Source: Paenibacillus sp. LHD-117 (GTDB lineage: Bacteria > Bacillota > Bacilli > Paenibacillales > Paenibacillaceae). Taken from it: a DNA stretch of 64,000 nucleotides. The stretch is from the NCBI RefSeq assembly GCF_030929555.1, contig NZ_JAVFVT010000031.1:1-64000 (forward strand), given 5' to 3'. This document shows, piece after piece, positions 1 through 7,687 of this stretch. Position 1 is the stretch's first letter; every line of letters starts with the position of its first letter. The notes under the pieces were generated by a model. The model made no database searches, was not told where the DNA came from, and saw nothing but the letters and a program-made list of their open reading frames with translations. Both the position numbers and the translations under genes were made by a program.

Positions 1-80
1 GACGAGGTTGATAGGTTCGGGGTGGAAGCACAGCAATGTGTGGAGCTGACGAATACTAATCGGTCGAGGGCTTATCCTAC
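1..80 (+). rRNA. 23S ribosomal RNA, 3' end (partial)
   Basis: The first 80 bases match the conserved 3' end of bacterial 23S rRNA, including the GACGAGGTTGATAGG segment and the closing CTAATCGGTCGAGGGCTTATCC. The rest of the gene lies upstream of the window. The exact 3' end is estimated from the family. Confidence 0.95.
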
Positions 81-176
81 ACGCTTGATCCGCTCATACA
101 AGCGACAAGCAACAGCTAACAAGGTTCAGCAAACCTTTCGTATCCAGTTTTCAGTGTGCAACCCTTGCATGCTACG

Positions 177-293
177 TTTGGTGGCGATGGCGGAGGGGAA
201 CCACGCGTTCCCATACCGAACACGACCGTTAAGCCCTCCAGCGCCAATGGTACTTGGACCGCAGGGTCCTGGGAGAGTAGGACGTCGCCAAGC
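177..293 (+). rRNA. 5S ribosomal RNA
   Basis: A 117-base segment has the Gram-positive 5S pattern: 5' strand TTTGGTGGCGATGG pairing with GACGTCGCCAAGC at the 3' end, with CGAACACGACCGTTAAGCCC and GGGAGAGTAGGACG between. It follows the 23S end by about 100 bases, the usual 23S-5S order. The ends are accurate to a few bases. Confidence 0.95.
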
Positions 294-299
294 ACAGAT

Positions 300-332
300 A
301 ACCTACCGTATTTGATACGGTAGGTTTTTTGT
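300..332 (+). terminator. rRNA operon terminator
   Basis: A perfect 12-base stem, AACCTACCGTAT with ATACGGTAGGTT, has a three-base loop and is followed by six T. It lies 7 bases after the 5S gene and should end the rRNA transcript. Confidence 0.9.
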
Positions 333-392
333 GCGTTCGGGGAACTTTAGGATTGACGTAGTCCTCCTTCCCAAAGTCCCCGGGCGACGTTC

Positions 393-517
393 CTCTCCCG
401 ACTGGGAGAGTGTCTAACCCTTTTGATCGAAGCCATTCAACGAAGTGGGACCCGGCCTTTAGAGGTAGGGTTAGACGCCGACCGGGATGAACAGCTTCGA
501 AGCTTAATCATCCCGGT
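393..517 (+). other. Gene-free region with nested perfect hairpins
   Basis: No credible gene lies between the 5S terminator and the hairpin at 594. Three perfect stems are visible: CTCTCCC/GGGAGAG (393-399 with 404-410), GTCTAACCC/GGGTTAGAC (412-420 with 468-476) and ACCGGGATGA/TCATCCCGGT (481-490 with 508-517, containing an inner AGCTT/AAGCT). None is followed by a T run. The first hairpin and the next seven or so bases recur in similar form at 651-675 (CTCTCCC TTC GGGAGAG then TATCTGAC). It could be a small RNA or a palindromic dispersed repeat; nothing here separates the two. Confidence 0.5.
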
Positions 518-593
518 GCGGAATGGACATCGCTACTCACGGAAGCCAAGATTCAAGAAAAGCTATACACAGAACAACGCTAAAGCAAACAGC

Positions 594-636
594 AACGAGC
601 CCTACGAATCAGTCGGTAGGGCTCGTTGATTTTTTC
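594..636. terminator. Strong, probably bidirectional terminator
   Basis: A perfect 12-base stem, AACGAGCCCTAC with GTAGGGCTCGTT, has a 10-base loop and is followed by GATTTTTT on the plus strand. The minus-strand T run is weaker (GCTGTTT), but the hairpin is the first strong one beyond the stop codon of the S-layer NEAT gene at 721, so it may end that transcript as well. Confidence 0.75.
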
Positions 637-720
637 GCAGCTTAGTTTCACTCTCCCTTCGGGAGAGTATCTGACGCTCCGGCAGTTCTATTTTAACACC
701 TAATAGGAGAGATTCTTCTA

Positions 721-3700
721 CTATTTGGAATCGAAGTACTCCAGCAGGCGAATGATCAGCGTCAGAGCTTCGGCTCTTGTTGCCGTATCATTTGGCGCGA
801 ATCGATCATCTTTGCCTAGAATCAGGCCGGCTTTGACCGTGGCTGCGATTTCCTTCTGTGCCCAAGCCGGGATATCGGCCGAGTCGCTGAAGTCTACGGT
901 TTCGCCTTCTGTGAGCTTCAAATTAGCGGCTCGCGCGATGATGACGGCGAGCTGCGCCCGGGTAAGCCTTTCGCCCGTACGGAAGGAGCTATCCTCGAAT
1001 CCGGCCATCAAGCCGGCGGCGACCGTTCTTGCTATATGAGTTTCGGCCCAATCCGGAATGGCGTCGGCGTCGCTGAAGACGTAATCCGTATCCTCGCCTT
1101 CGAGCATAAGCGCGCGGCTAATCATTACCGCGAATTCGCCGCGCGATACGGTGTTGTCGGGACGGAAGCTGCCATCGGTGTAGCCATTGACAATCCCGAG
1201 CTTCACGGCGTTCTTGATAGCCGAATTTGCCCAATGATTGGCCGTGTCCGAAAATGAGATGGCTCCGTTCCCAGGAGACTGTTCATCATCGTCGGGATCA
1301 CTGCCTTCCTCCGGTTGTTCGCTCTCCTCGTCCGTTTCACCAGGTTGTTCCGTATCCGGCACGTCATCCATGTCCATTCCCGGCGGCGCGCCTACGTTGC
1401 CGTTGCCCCCGGGTACAGACGGATTCTCGCCAGCATATGTAGCGGAGCTTTCGTTGAATTGGAATTGGATGTTGTAGTTGTGCACGTAGTTGATGGCCGG
1501 CCAGTTTACGTCCACCCATCCGGCGACTTTGGAGGAGAGGTCGGACAACGTAAAGGTGACGACGCGGGAATTGGCGCTCGGATTGCTGCTAGTGATGGAG
1601 CCGCTGCTTCCGTTTAAAGTTAGACTCACAATTTCTGTGCTTTGTTTGACTGTGAAGGAAACGGTCTTCGTCCCACCGGCGACTTTCACCAAAGCCGACG
1701 TCTCCACGTAGGAGTTCATAATGGAAGTCGTTTCCGTTCCGTCCTTCAGTACCCGGAACGACATGAGATAGTTGCCGTCCGCCGGATATTGGGGAGTCTG
1801 ATTGCCGGGATTACCGGGATTGCCTGGGTTGCCCGGATTGCCCGGATTGCCTGGGTTACCAGCTACGGAAGAGGACTTAAACGTCACGAAAGAGCGCTCT
1901 AGAACCTGGTAAGCCGCAGATGTCGTCTCGTTCGTCGAAGGGAGACGAACCGCTTCTTTTTGAGCAGTGGTAATGGCCAGCAGAAACGCTGTTTTCGCGA
2001 ATTCCGGATATTGCCCTTGGGCGGTGCCGACAACCGCCGCATCGTGCGCGGCTTTGGCCCCACGGATCAGCGCATACAGGCTGCTGTTATCGACGTTGTT
2101 GAAGTTCAGGCGAATAGTGTGCGTTCGGTCGTAATTTTGTTGCGGCACGACCGTTCGTACTTGGGCATCTACAAGCGCGGTTAAAGAATTGATTTCGAAC
2201 GAAACGGTTCGCGTCTTGGCTGAGGCGTCTTCACTTACGACGTTAGCGGCTACGAATTGATCGCCCGACTTAATCTTAAACTCGGGTACGGAGGCGCTAT
2301 TCAGAATCGTCAACGTGATTTGGCTGGTTGTTTCATTAACGTAAGTAATGACAGCCGGCTTCCGGAAGTAGCTTTCCATCGTCGAGAAAGCTTCGTCCGT
2401 CGCATGGGCGGCGCTAAAGTGGATCGTTCTCGTCACGCCGTTTTTGAAAGCGTTGATTGCGGCTTGCAGCGACGTCGTTGCCGTTAAAATCTTCGGCCTT
2501 GGCGCCGCCTTCCATCCCCCGGTCACTTCCGCGGAATCGATCGCGGCCTGGAGTTTATCGATGAGGGCTTGCGGGTATTGGCCGGTTTCGGTGCCCGCTG
2601 CTGCTCCGTCATGAAGCGCTTGAGCTTCCGCGATTAACGCGAGCAAAGCTTTATGCTGGGCCGCGTTGAAGCTGATGAAGATCTCTCTTGGCGCGACGCC
2701 TGGGATTTCTGTTAACATATTATTTTCGAATTTCATCGGATATTTAAGCTTCGTAATGCCTTGCCAGAGCATGTCGGTCTGCGGATAGGAGCTGTTATTG
2801 AGCCTGATTTTGGTTTGATACACTTTCTCGTTGTCCGTCGTACTTGACGTTACAGGTTTGGCAGGCGTGCTAGAATAACTTTTGTTGTAGAGTCCCGTGT
2901 TCGCGTTCAGCGAAGGCTGGGCAATGACCTGATCCGTGAAGATGATCGAGTCGTCGGGATTGTCGATGAACGTAATATTGGCGAAGGATTCGTAGTAGCC
3001 TGCTTGCTGCAGGACTTCCGCGGTGTCGCCGATTTCGCCGGCGTATACGGATTCCGTATCCGTGCCAGGAGCAACGGAATCCAGTACGTAAATTTCAACT
3101 TCGGAATGCAAGAATTGGCGTTTGGCAATTTCATTCCAATCATAGGCAGCCAATTGGTTAGCGTACATGGTATTGACTTGGCTCTGGGTCGCCAAAGGAT
3201 CGGCTAACAAAGCTTCGGCGGCATCGATGTTTTTACGTACTTTGTCAGTGAGCCCCAGCAGCTTGCTGTTTTCATCATATTGAATCGTAGGGAAATCCGT
3301 GGGATACTCGCCTTCGGAGAAAGCGGCGCCGAAGGTAGCCGATGCAGCCGCTCCGCCCTCGGCAAAGCCAGCATCTTTGGGATCCGTGGCGAGCCATGCT
3401 TTGGCGCCCGAGATCCAAGTCGAGAGCGACGATCGGTTCACAATGATGCGAGACGCTTCGTATTTTTTGATCGCTTCATCCAAAATATGATAAGCCGCAA
3501 TCAGCAGATTCTGGTTGCCGGGGTTACCCGCGACAATCGATTCGGCTAATGAGATCTGAGTTTGCAGCTCTTGTCTTGCGGCCGTGGGATAGGTACCGTC
3601 CGTGTCGCCTTCGGTCGTCGCGGCGTATACACTTTTGCCAACCGTCAGGCGTTCGTTAAACGCTTCGATCGTGACAGTGACATTGCCGCCATCGCCGCCA

Positions 3701-4263
3701 CCGCCTGGAAGAGGCGTTAAGTCGATGCCATCCAGCTGGAGCTCCAGTTGAACGTTATACCAGTGGTTATAGTTGGTCGGCAAGCCGAAAATATTTTCCG
3801 TATCGTGAATATGCATCAAAATATCTTGTTTGGCGTAAACGTCTTCGATTTCTAGACGAAGAACGACGTTGTCTGTGTGAGGGGCTTCGGCGTCACGCGC
3901 GACCGCCGGCGTATATCCATCGATACCGCTAACGACTTCTTGATTGTTCACCGTCGAAATAACGGCTTTTGCCGCGCCCGGATTTCGCGCTCCGAAATAG
4001 GCGAAGGTCGCGTGATTGGCTTTGCTGACTTGATGCTCAAAAAAAACTTTGCCATTCTGGATGATCAACTTCGCGTTGTCTTTGACGACAAATTGATCTG
4101 CCGCGGATGATGAGGTCGATCCATCGGCCACGTAGCGGAACGGAATCGTGAATACGCCGTCGCGAACGGCGACAGCTGCCCCTGCAGGCACGATATGTAC
4201 GCTGGCGAGCAGTAGCGCGAATGCGAGAAGCATCGCGAAGGTTTTTTTAATCGATACGTTCAC
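721..4263 (-). CDS. S-layer-anchored multi-NEAT heme-capture protein
   Basis: This 1180-residue secreted protein probably binds heme at the cell surface. It has a signal peptide (residues 1-30, ending AGAA), then a NEAT-type domain (about 35-180, heme motif YNHWY at 165-169), a divergent NEAT-like beta segment (about 380-535), a second recognisable NEAT domain (about 610-722, motif YDRTH at 711-715) and a third (about 827-937, motif YVHNY at 926-930). Helical, FIVAR-like linkers (about 225-270, 537-605, 728-800) alternate with them. Six NPG repeats (803-820) and an acidic stretch (963-998) lead to three SLH repeats (about 1002-1050, 1062-1110, 1123-1170) for binding secondary cell-wall polymer. 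The GTG start is set by AAGGGAG 8 bases upstream. It follows the small NEAT-like gene on the same strand behind a hairpin. Confidence 0.87.
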   Translation of the reverse strand: MNVSIKKTFAMLLAFALLLASVHIVPAGAAVAVRDGVFTIPFRYVADGSTSSSAADQFVVKDNAKLIIQNGKVFFEHQVSKANHATFAYFGARNPGAAKAVISTVNNQEVVSGIDGYTPAVARDAEAPHTDNVVLRLEIEDVYAKQDILMHIHDTENIFGLPTNYNHWYNVQLELQLDGIDLTPLPGGGGDGGNVTVTIEAFNERLTVGKSVYAATTEGDTDGTYPTAARQELQTQISLAESIVAGNPGNQNLLIAAYHILDEAIKKYEASRIIVNRSSLSTWISGAKAWLATDPKDAGFAEGGAAASATFGAAFSEGEYPTDFPTIQYDENSKLLGLTDKVRKNIDAAEALLADPLATQSQVNTMYANQLAAYDWNEIAKRQFLHSEVEIYVLDSVAPGTDTESVYAGEIGDTAEVLQQAGYYESFANITFIDNPDDSIIFTDQVIAQPSLNANTGLYNKSYSSTPAKPVTSSTTDNEKVYQTKIRLNNSSYPQTDMLWQGITKLKYPMKFENNMLTEIPGVAPREIFISFNAAQHKALLALIAEAQALHDGAAAGTETGQYPQALIDKLQAAIDSAEVTGGWKAAPRPKILTATTSLQAAINAFKNGVTRTIHFSAAHATDEAFSTMESYFRKPAVITYVNETTSQITLTILNSASVPEFKIKSGDQFVAANVVSEDASAKTRTVSFEINSLTALVDAQVRTVVPQQNYDRTHTIRLNFNNVDNSSLYALIRGAKAAHDAAVVGTAQGQYPEFAKTAFLLAITTAQKEAVRLPSTNETTSAAYQVLERSFVTFKSSSVAGNPGNPGNPGNPGNPGNPGNQTPQYPADGNYLMSFRVLKDGTETTSIMNSYVETSALVKVAGGTKTVSFTVKQSTEIVSLTLNGSSGSITSSNPSANSRVVTFTLSDLSSKVAGWVDVNWPAINYVHNYNIQFQFNESSATYAGENPSVPGGNGNVGAPPGMDMDDVPDTEQPGETDEESEQPEEGSDPDDDEQSPGNGAISFSDTANHWANSAIKNAVKLGIVNGYTDGSFRPDNTVSRGEFAVMISRALMLEGEDTDYVFSDADAIPDWAETHIARTVAAGLMAGFEDSSFRTGERLTRAQLAVIIARAANLKLTEGETVDFSDSADIPAWAQKEIAATVKAGLILGKDDRFAPNDTATRAEALTLIIRLLEYFDSK

Positions 4264-4283
4264 TGAAATAACTCCCTTGGCTC

Positions 4284-4327
4284 AAATTTGAAAAGAGGAA
4301 GCGGCGATGAACAATCGACCGCTTCCT
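4284..4327 (-). terminator. Intercistronic hairpin between the two minus-strand NEAT genes
   Basis: Arms AGGAAGCGG (4296-4304) and CCGCTTCCT (4319-4327) enclose a further CGAT/ATCG pairing. Read on the minus strand the hairpin is followed by CTTTTCAAATTT, a weak T-rich tract. It could attenuate transcription so that the small secreted protein is made in excess over the SLH protein. Confidence 0.55.
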
Positions 4328-4355
4328 GCTTGATAAGAGATAGTGCGAGTTCTAC

Positions 4356-4730
4356 TTAAATCCAGACCAGCGTCAGGTTATACCAGGCGGCATGAGGGCC
4401 GGCTACGACTTTCAACTCGAGCGGGATGTCCGCCGCCGCGCTGCCAGGGAATACGAACGTGGTCAGGTTCGTGCCGGAATTGTAGGAGCCGTAGTAGGAC
4501 GTGCCGCCGACTTTGACTTCAGGGAAGTAGTTGCCCGTCAGCGTGATCGTCACTTGTCCTCCGTTTACGTCGGCTGGGCCGGCGATATAGGAGCTGGAAT
4601 GCGAATGATAGCTGCCCGCGTAATGGAATTCATAGCTTTCGGAAGAAGCGAAGGCCGAAGCGGCCATAGCCATTACCAGCGTCATCACCAACAAAGTCAA
4701 GGTCAACGATTTTTTCAGAACTTTTGCCAT
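4356..4730 (-). CDS. Small secreted NEAT-like protein
   Basis: This 124-residue protein has a signal peptide (charged MAKVLKKS, hydrophobic core, AFA cleavage site) and a mature part of about 95 residues. Strand order and the segments GGQVTITLTG, EVKVGG and WYNLTLVW resemble a compact NEAT domain. The usual YxxxY heme motif reads HAAWY, so the axial tyrosine position appears to be histidine. A longer reading frame upstream has no ribosome-binding site; the chosen ATG has AAAAGGAGT 11 bases ahead. A Fur-like box lies upstream at 4896. It could act as a free hemophore passing heme to the SLH protein encoded next. The family assignment is from pattern only. Confidence 0.65.
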   Translation of the reverse strand: MAKVLKKSLTLTLLVMTLVMAMAASAFASSESYEFHYAGSYHSHSSSYIAGPADVNGGQVTITLTGNYFPEVKVGGTSYYGSYNSGTNLTTFVFPGSAAADIPLELKVVAGPHAAWYNLTLVWI

Positions 4731-4895
4731 CTTAAAGAACACTCCTTTTGGTTTGGTTTTTGGTTTCCCATTAACGGTCGAGCGAAATTGCGACATGCTA
4801 TTGTGCCATCCATGATGTACGTACTCGTTATTTGCGGGCATTCGCCTCCTTCTCATCGGCCTGGCTGCTAATGTAAAAAGCGCTATATTAGTAAA

Positions 4896-4910
4896 TGATT
4901 ATCATTCTCA
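4896..4910. promoter_or_regulatory. Fur box for the minus-strand NEAT genes
   Basis: On the minus strand TGAGAATGATAATCA matches the 7-1-7 Fur consensus TGATAATNATTATCA at 12 of 14 defined positions. It lies about 170 bases before the small NEAT-like start in an AT-rich region with possible -35 TTGAGA and -10 TAATAT. Iron-dependent repression of the divergent heme genes is the expected role. Confidence 0.75.
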
Positions 4911-4986
4911 ATGAACAATCAAAAAAATATAGCCTTTCGACCAAACCCAAAATTTGACTACGCCACGAATTGTACTCCCCGATTAT

Positions 4987-5078
4987 GAACGGAGCATGAA
5001 CTTTACATTACAAATTATTCGAAAAGGCGTCGAAGGAGAGCAGGAGGAAAACTGTAATCTGGAATTCATGCTCCGTTC
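4987..5078. repeat. 14-base perfect inverted repeat in the divergent region
   Basis: GAACGGAGCATGAA (4987-5000) is repeated in inverted form as TTCATGCTCCGTTC (5065-5078); inside it an ATTACA (5008-5013) can pair with a TGTAAT. There is no T run after it, so it is not a simple terminator. It sits between the two Fur-like boxes. An RNA hairpin in the leader of the plus-strand operon or a looped operator are both possible. Confidence 0.6.
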
Positions 5079-5113
5079 ACAATGGCGAAGTAAAATCCTC
5101 GTGAAGCAGTTAT

Positions 5114-5128
5114 TGATAATCTCTCTCA
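5114..5128. promoter_or_regulatory. Degenerate Fur box before the first heme-import operon
   Basis: TGATAATCTCTCTCA matches the 7-1-7 Fur consensus at 11 of 14 positions, with one half perfect. It ends 28 bases before the GTG start at 5157. The second half is poor, so confidence is moderate; position and neighbourhood support it. Confidence 0.55.
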
Positions 5129-5156
5129 GTAGTGGGGACACCGGAGGGTCAGCGTA

Positions 5157-6146
5157 GTGAAGGTTTCATTCCAACTAGAGTCATGGAAAAACGGGACAAA
5201 CAAACGGCATATGGGGCTGTTGCTCGCGCTTGTCATTGCGGCATGCCTGGTGTCGGGCTGCGCGTCGGAAGAGGCAAGCGGAGGCGCGGGTATGGAGGCT
5301 GAGGCCGGGACAATCGTCATTACGGACTTTGCCGATCGGAAGGTAGCCTTCGCGGAAGCGCCGGAACGCATCGTGGCGCTTGGCAACGGCGAGGTCGATA
5401 TCGTCTATGCGCTCGGGGGAACCGTCGCGGGAAGACCGGAGGATCATGGCGGACTTCTCGAAGACATAGTAAAGGACGTACCGGTCGTCGGCTCCGTCCA
5501 TACGGTCGATCTGGAGAAAATCGCTTCGCTGAAGCCGGATGTCGTTCTGGGCAACAATCCGATCAATCGCAACGACGTTCCGCAGCTTGAGGCCATCGGG
5601 GCGAAGGTGGTGCTGACGCAGGCGAATTCCGTTGCGGACATCAAACGACAGATCGAGCTGTTCGGAAAGCTGCTGGAGAAGGAAGCGAAGGCGACCGAGC
5701 TGATCGCCAAGCTGGATGCCGACTTGGCTGCGCTAAACGCCAACATAGCGGAGAGCAAGCCGCGCGTCTTGATGGTATACGGGGCGCCCGGTAACTATCT
5801 CGCGGCGTTACCGAAATCGCTGGCGGGCAATCTGCTGGAGATGGCGGGAGGACTTAATATGGCCGCGGAGTTTCCTAGGCTGCAAAATTACCCGCATTAT
5901 GCCCAGCTCAACACGGAACGCGTCGTAGAAGCGGATCCCGAAGCCATCCTGATCATGACGCACGGCAATTCGGATGAGGTCCAGCAAGGGTTCATCCGCG
6001 AGATGGAAGGCAATCCGGCCTGGAGCTCGCTTGAAGCCGTGCGCGATGGGCGCATTCATGTCCTTCCGGCGGAGCTGTTCGGAACGAATCCGGGCACCCG
6101 GGTCGCCGAAGCTGCGAAGCTGCTGGCGGAGCTGCTGAAGCCATGA
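5157..6146 (+). CDS. Heme/iron-complex ABC transporter binding lipoprotein
   Basis: This 329-residue class III periplasmic-binding-type lipoprotein should deliver heme or a siderophore to the permease encoded next. It has a signal peptide with lipobox LVSGC (Cys35), then a FeuA/IsdE-like fold seen in RIVALGNGEVDIVYALGG, LKPDVVLG and the C-terminal GRIHVLPAELFG. Aligned by eye with the IsdE homologue at 8749, the IsdE methionine ligand is replaced by His115 (segment VGSVHTVDLE), while the histidine ligand is kept as His269 (MTHG). The GTG start has GGAGG 9 bases upstream. The stop overlaps the next start (ATGA), so the two are translationally coupled. The substrate is inferred from context. 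Confidence 0.85.
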   Translation: MKVSFQLESWKNGTNKRHMGLLLALVIAACLVSGCASEEASGGAGMEAEAGTIVITDFADRKVAFAEAPERIVALGNGEVDIVYALGGTVAGRPEDHGGLLEDIVKDVPVVGSVHTVDLEKIASLKPDVVLGNNPINRNDVPQLEAIGAKVVLTQANSVADIKRQIELFGKLLEKEAKATELIAKLDADLAALNANIAESKPRVLMVYGAPGNYLAALPKSLAGNLLEMAGGLNMAAEFPRLQNYPHYAQLNTERVVEADPEAILIMTHGNSDEVQQGFIREMEGNPAWSSLEAVRDGRIHVLPAELFGTNPGTRVAEAAKLLAELLKP

Positions 6147-7141
6147 GCGTGAAGACCCGAAACGCTCGCAGGCGATGGCTCGCCATCGCGGCCGCGCCGC
6201 TGCTGGTCGCGGCAATCCTTTATGGCATCGGCAGCGGTTCCGTATCGATCTCGGTCGCCGAGATATGGCATACCTTGTTCGGTACGGGGGATACGGCGCA
6301 TGAAACGATCATTTGGGATTTGCGCCTGCCGCGGGTGTTGGTCGGATTGCTTGTCGGCGCCTGCCTGGCCGCATCCGGTGCGCTGCTGCAAGGCGTTATG
6401 CACAACCCTTTGGCCGATCCCGGCATCGTCGGCGTGTCGGCCGGAGGAGGCGTTGCGGCGGTCGTGGCGCTTATCTTATTCCCACAGTTTGCCTACTTGT
6501 TGCCGGGCTTCGCATTCGCGGGGGCGTTGCTGTCTTCCTTGGCCATCTATTTGCTAGCCTGGGACGGCAGCAGCTCGCCCGTGAAGATCGTGCTGGCGGG
6601 CATCGCGGTGAACGCGCTGCTCGGAGGCGTGATGAACGGCATCATGGTGCTGAACAGCGACCGGATCCAAAGCGTGCTGCCGTGGCTGGCAGGGGGGCTA
6701 AGCGGCAGAAGCTGGCCGCATCTGCAATTCATGCTGCCGTATGCGGCGATCGGACTACTGCTAGCGCCGTTCGCGGCAAAGACAACGAATGTGCTGATGC
6801 TGGGCGATCAGTCGGCTTCCTCGCTTGGCCAGCACGTGGAGCGCCAACGGTTTCTGATCGTCGCGCTAGCGTCCTTGCTTGCAGGAACGGCGGTCAGCGT
6901 AGCGGGCCTGGTAGGCTTCGTCGGTTTGATCGTGCCGCATGCCGTACGGCTGCTGATCGGGGAGGATTACCGCTATTTGCTCCCCTATTCGATCGTTGGC
7001 GGAGCCGCGCTAATGGTCGTCGCCGATACGGCGGCACGGAGCTGGTTCGATCCGCTCGAGCTGCCGGCCGGCATTTTGTTAGCGTGTCTGGGGGCGCCGT
7101 TTTTCCTAGTGCTGCTGAAGAGAAGGAGGCTGATCCGATAG
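6143..7141 (+). CDS. FecCD-family heme/siderophore ABC permease
   Basis: This 332-residue polytopic membrane protein is of the BtuC/FecCD type, normally about ten membrane helices forming a dimeric channel. Family signatures visible are [41 protein letters not shown] and, near the C-terminus, [15 protein letters not shown], which in relatives contacts the ATPase. The start overlaps the stop of the binding protein by four bases, so they form a functional pair. No ATP-binding subunit follows; it must come from elsewhere. Confidence 0.9.
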   Translation: MSVKTRNARRRWLAIAAAPLLVAAILYGIGSGSVSISVAEIWHTLFGTGDTAHETIIWDLRLPRVLVGLLVGACLAASGALLQGVMHNPLADPGIVGVSAGGGVAAVVALILFPQFAYLLPGFAFAGALLSSLAIYLLAWDGSSSPVKIVLAGIAVNALLGGVMNGIMVLNSDRIQSVLPWLAGGLSGRSWPHLQFMLPYAAIGLLLAPFAAKTTNVLMLGDQSASSLGQHVERQRFLIVALASLLAGTAVSVAGLVGFVGLIVPHAVRLLIGEDYRYLLPYSIVGGAALMVVADTAARSWFDPLELPAGILLACLGAPFFLVLLKRRRLIR

Positions 7142-7181
7142 ATGGCTCATGCCAATACCACAAACCAGGGAGGAATCGACA

Positions 7182-7514
7182 ATGGTAATTGTCACGAACG
7201 TATCGCAAATAACGAAGGGCAGCGGAGTGAAGCTGATCGAACGTTTCAACCGAGTAGGGAAAGTAGAGGGGATGAAAGGGTTTCTGGGCCTGGAGGTCAT
7301 GCTGACTGAAAACACGAAGGAGTACGATGAGGTGACGGTCAGCACCCGCTGGGAGAGCAAGGAGGACTTCCAGGCTTGGACGCGCAGCGAAGCGTTCCGC
7401 GAATCCCATTCCCACCGGGAAACGCCGGAATACATCATTTCGAACAAAATCGCATTCTACGATGTCAAAATCGTTCGCCATCCGCTGCCTGAAGCCGAAG
7501 CACAAAGCGTATAA
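7182..7514 (+). CDS. IsdG/IsdI-type heme-degrading monooxygenase
   Basis: This 110-residue cytoplasmic enzyme of the ABM ferredoxin-like fold is predicted to open the heme ring and release iron. The three residues needed in staphylococcal IsdI are at the same numbering: Asn6 (MVIVTN), Trp66 (FQAW) and His76 (ESHSH). The ATG at 7182 is preceded by GGGAGGA with good spacing; an upstream in-frame start at 7149 lacks one. It lies 40 bases after the permease and is followed by a terminator, so it closes the first import operon. Whether the product is biliverdin, staphylobilin or other cannot be read from sequence. Confidence 0.9.
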   Translation: MVIVTNVSQITKGSGVKLIERFNRVGKVEGMKGFLGLEVMLTENTKEYDEVTVSTRWESKEDFQAWTRSEAFRESHSHRETPEYIISNKIAFYDVKIVRHPLPEAEAQSV

Positions 7515-7525
7515 GGAAATTCCAC

Positions 7526-7566
7526 GGGCTTTCGAGAGCCGGCTATCGGCTCTTGAAGCCCTTTTC
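7526..7566 (+). terminator. Terminator after the heme oxygenase gene
   Basis: GGGCTT and CGAGAGCCG pair with CGGCTCT and AAGCCC around a short loop, followed by CTTTTCC. The T run is short, so termination may be partial. Confidence 0.7.
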
Positions 7567-7599
7567 CATGCAGGAAAGGCAGTTCGTTGGAAAAAAAGA

Positions 7600-7649
7600 T
7601 TGACATCAAAAAGAAAATACTGGTAGGATACTGATGATAATAATTATCA
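7600..7649 (+). promoter_or_regulatory. Promoter with a perfect Fur box for the isd-hss operon
   Basis: A -35 TTGACA (7600-7605) and a -10 TAGGAT (7624-7629) are 18 bases apart. At 7635-7649 TGATAATAATTATCA is an exact match to the 7-1-7 Fur consensus, covering the expected transcription start. Tight iron repression of the downstream operon (7688-12820) is expected. Confidence 0.9.
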
Positions 7650-7687
7650 TTATCATATATAAGCGCGGATCGAAAGGATGGCATGGC

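Noticed and set aside
22-315. Reading frame across the 23S end and 5S rRNA
   Set aside because: It lies on rRNA genes and a terminator and has no ribosome-binding site.
423-629. 68-codon frame after the 5S gene
   Set aside because: It spans perfect hairpins and ends in a terminator stem; no ribosome-binding site or family resemblance.
1804-1860. Short tandem repeat as a possible CRISPR or mobile element
   Set aside because: It is the DNA for the NPG repeats in the SLH protein; no spacers or inverted ends.
4954-5157. 67-codon frame in the divergent heme promoter region
   Set aside because: It contains the inverted repeat and a Fur-like box; the AGGAG-like sequence in it is not placed for its start.
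6313-7188. 291-codon plus-strand frame overlapping the first permease
   Set aside because: Arg/Ala/Gly-rich out-of-frame translation of the permease gene.
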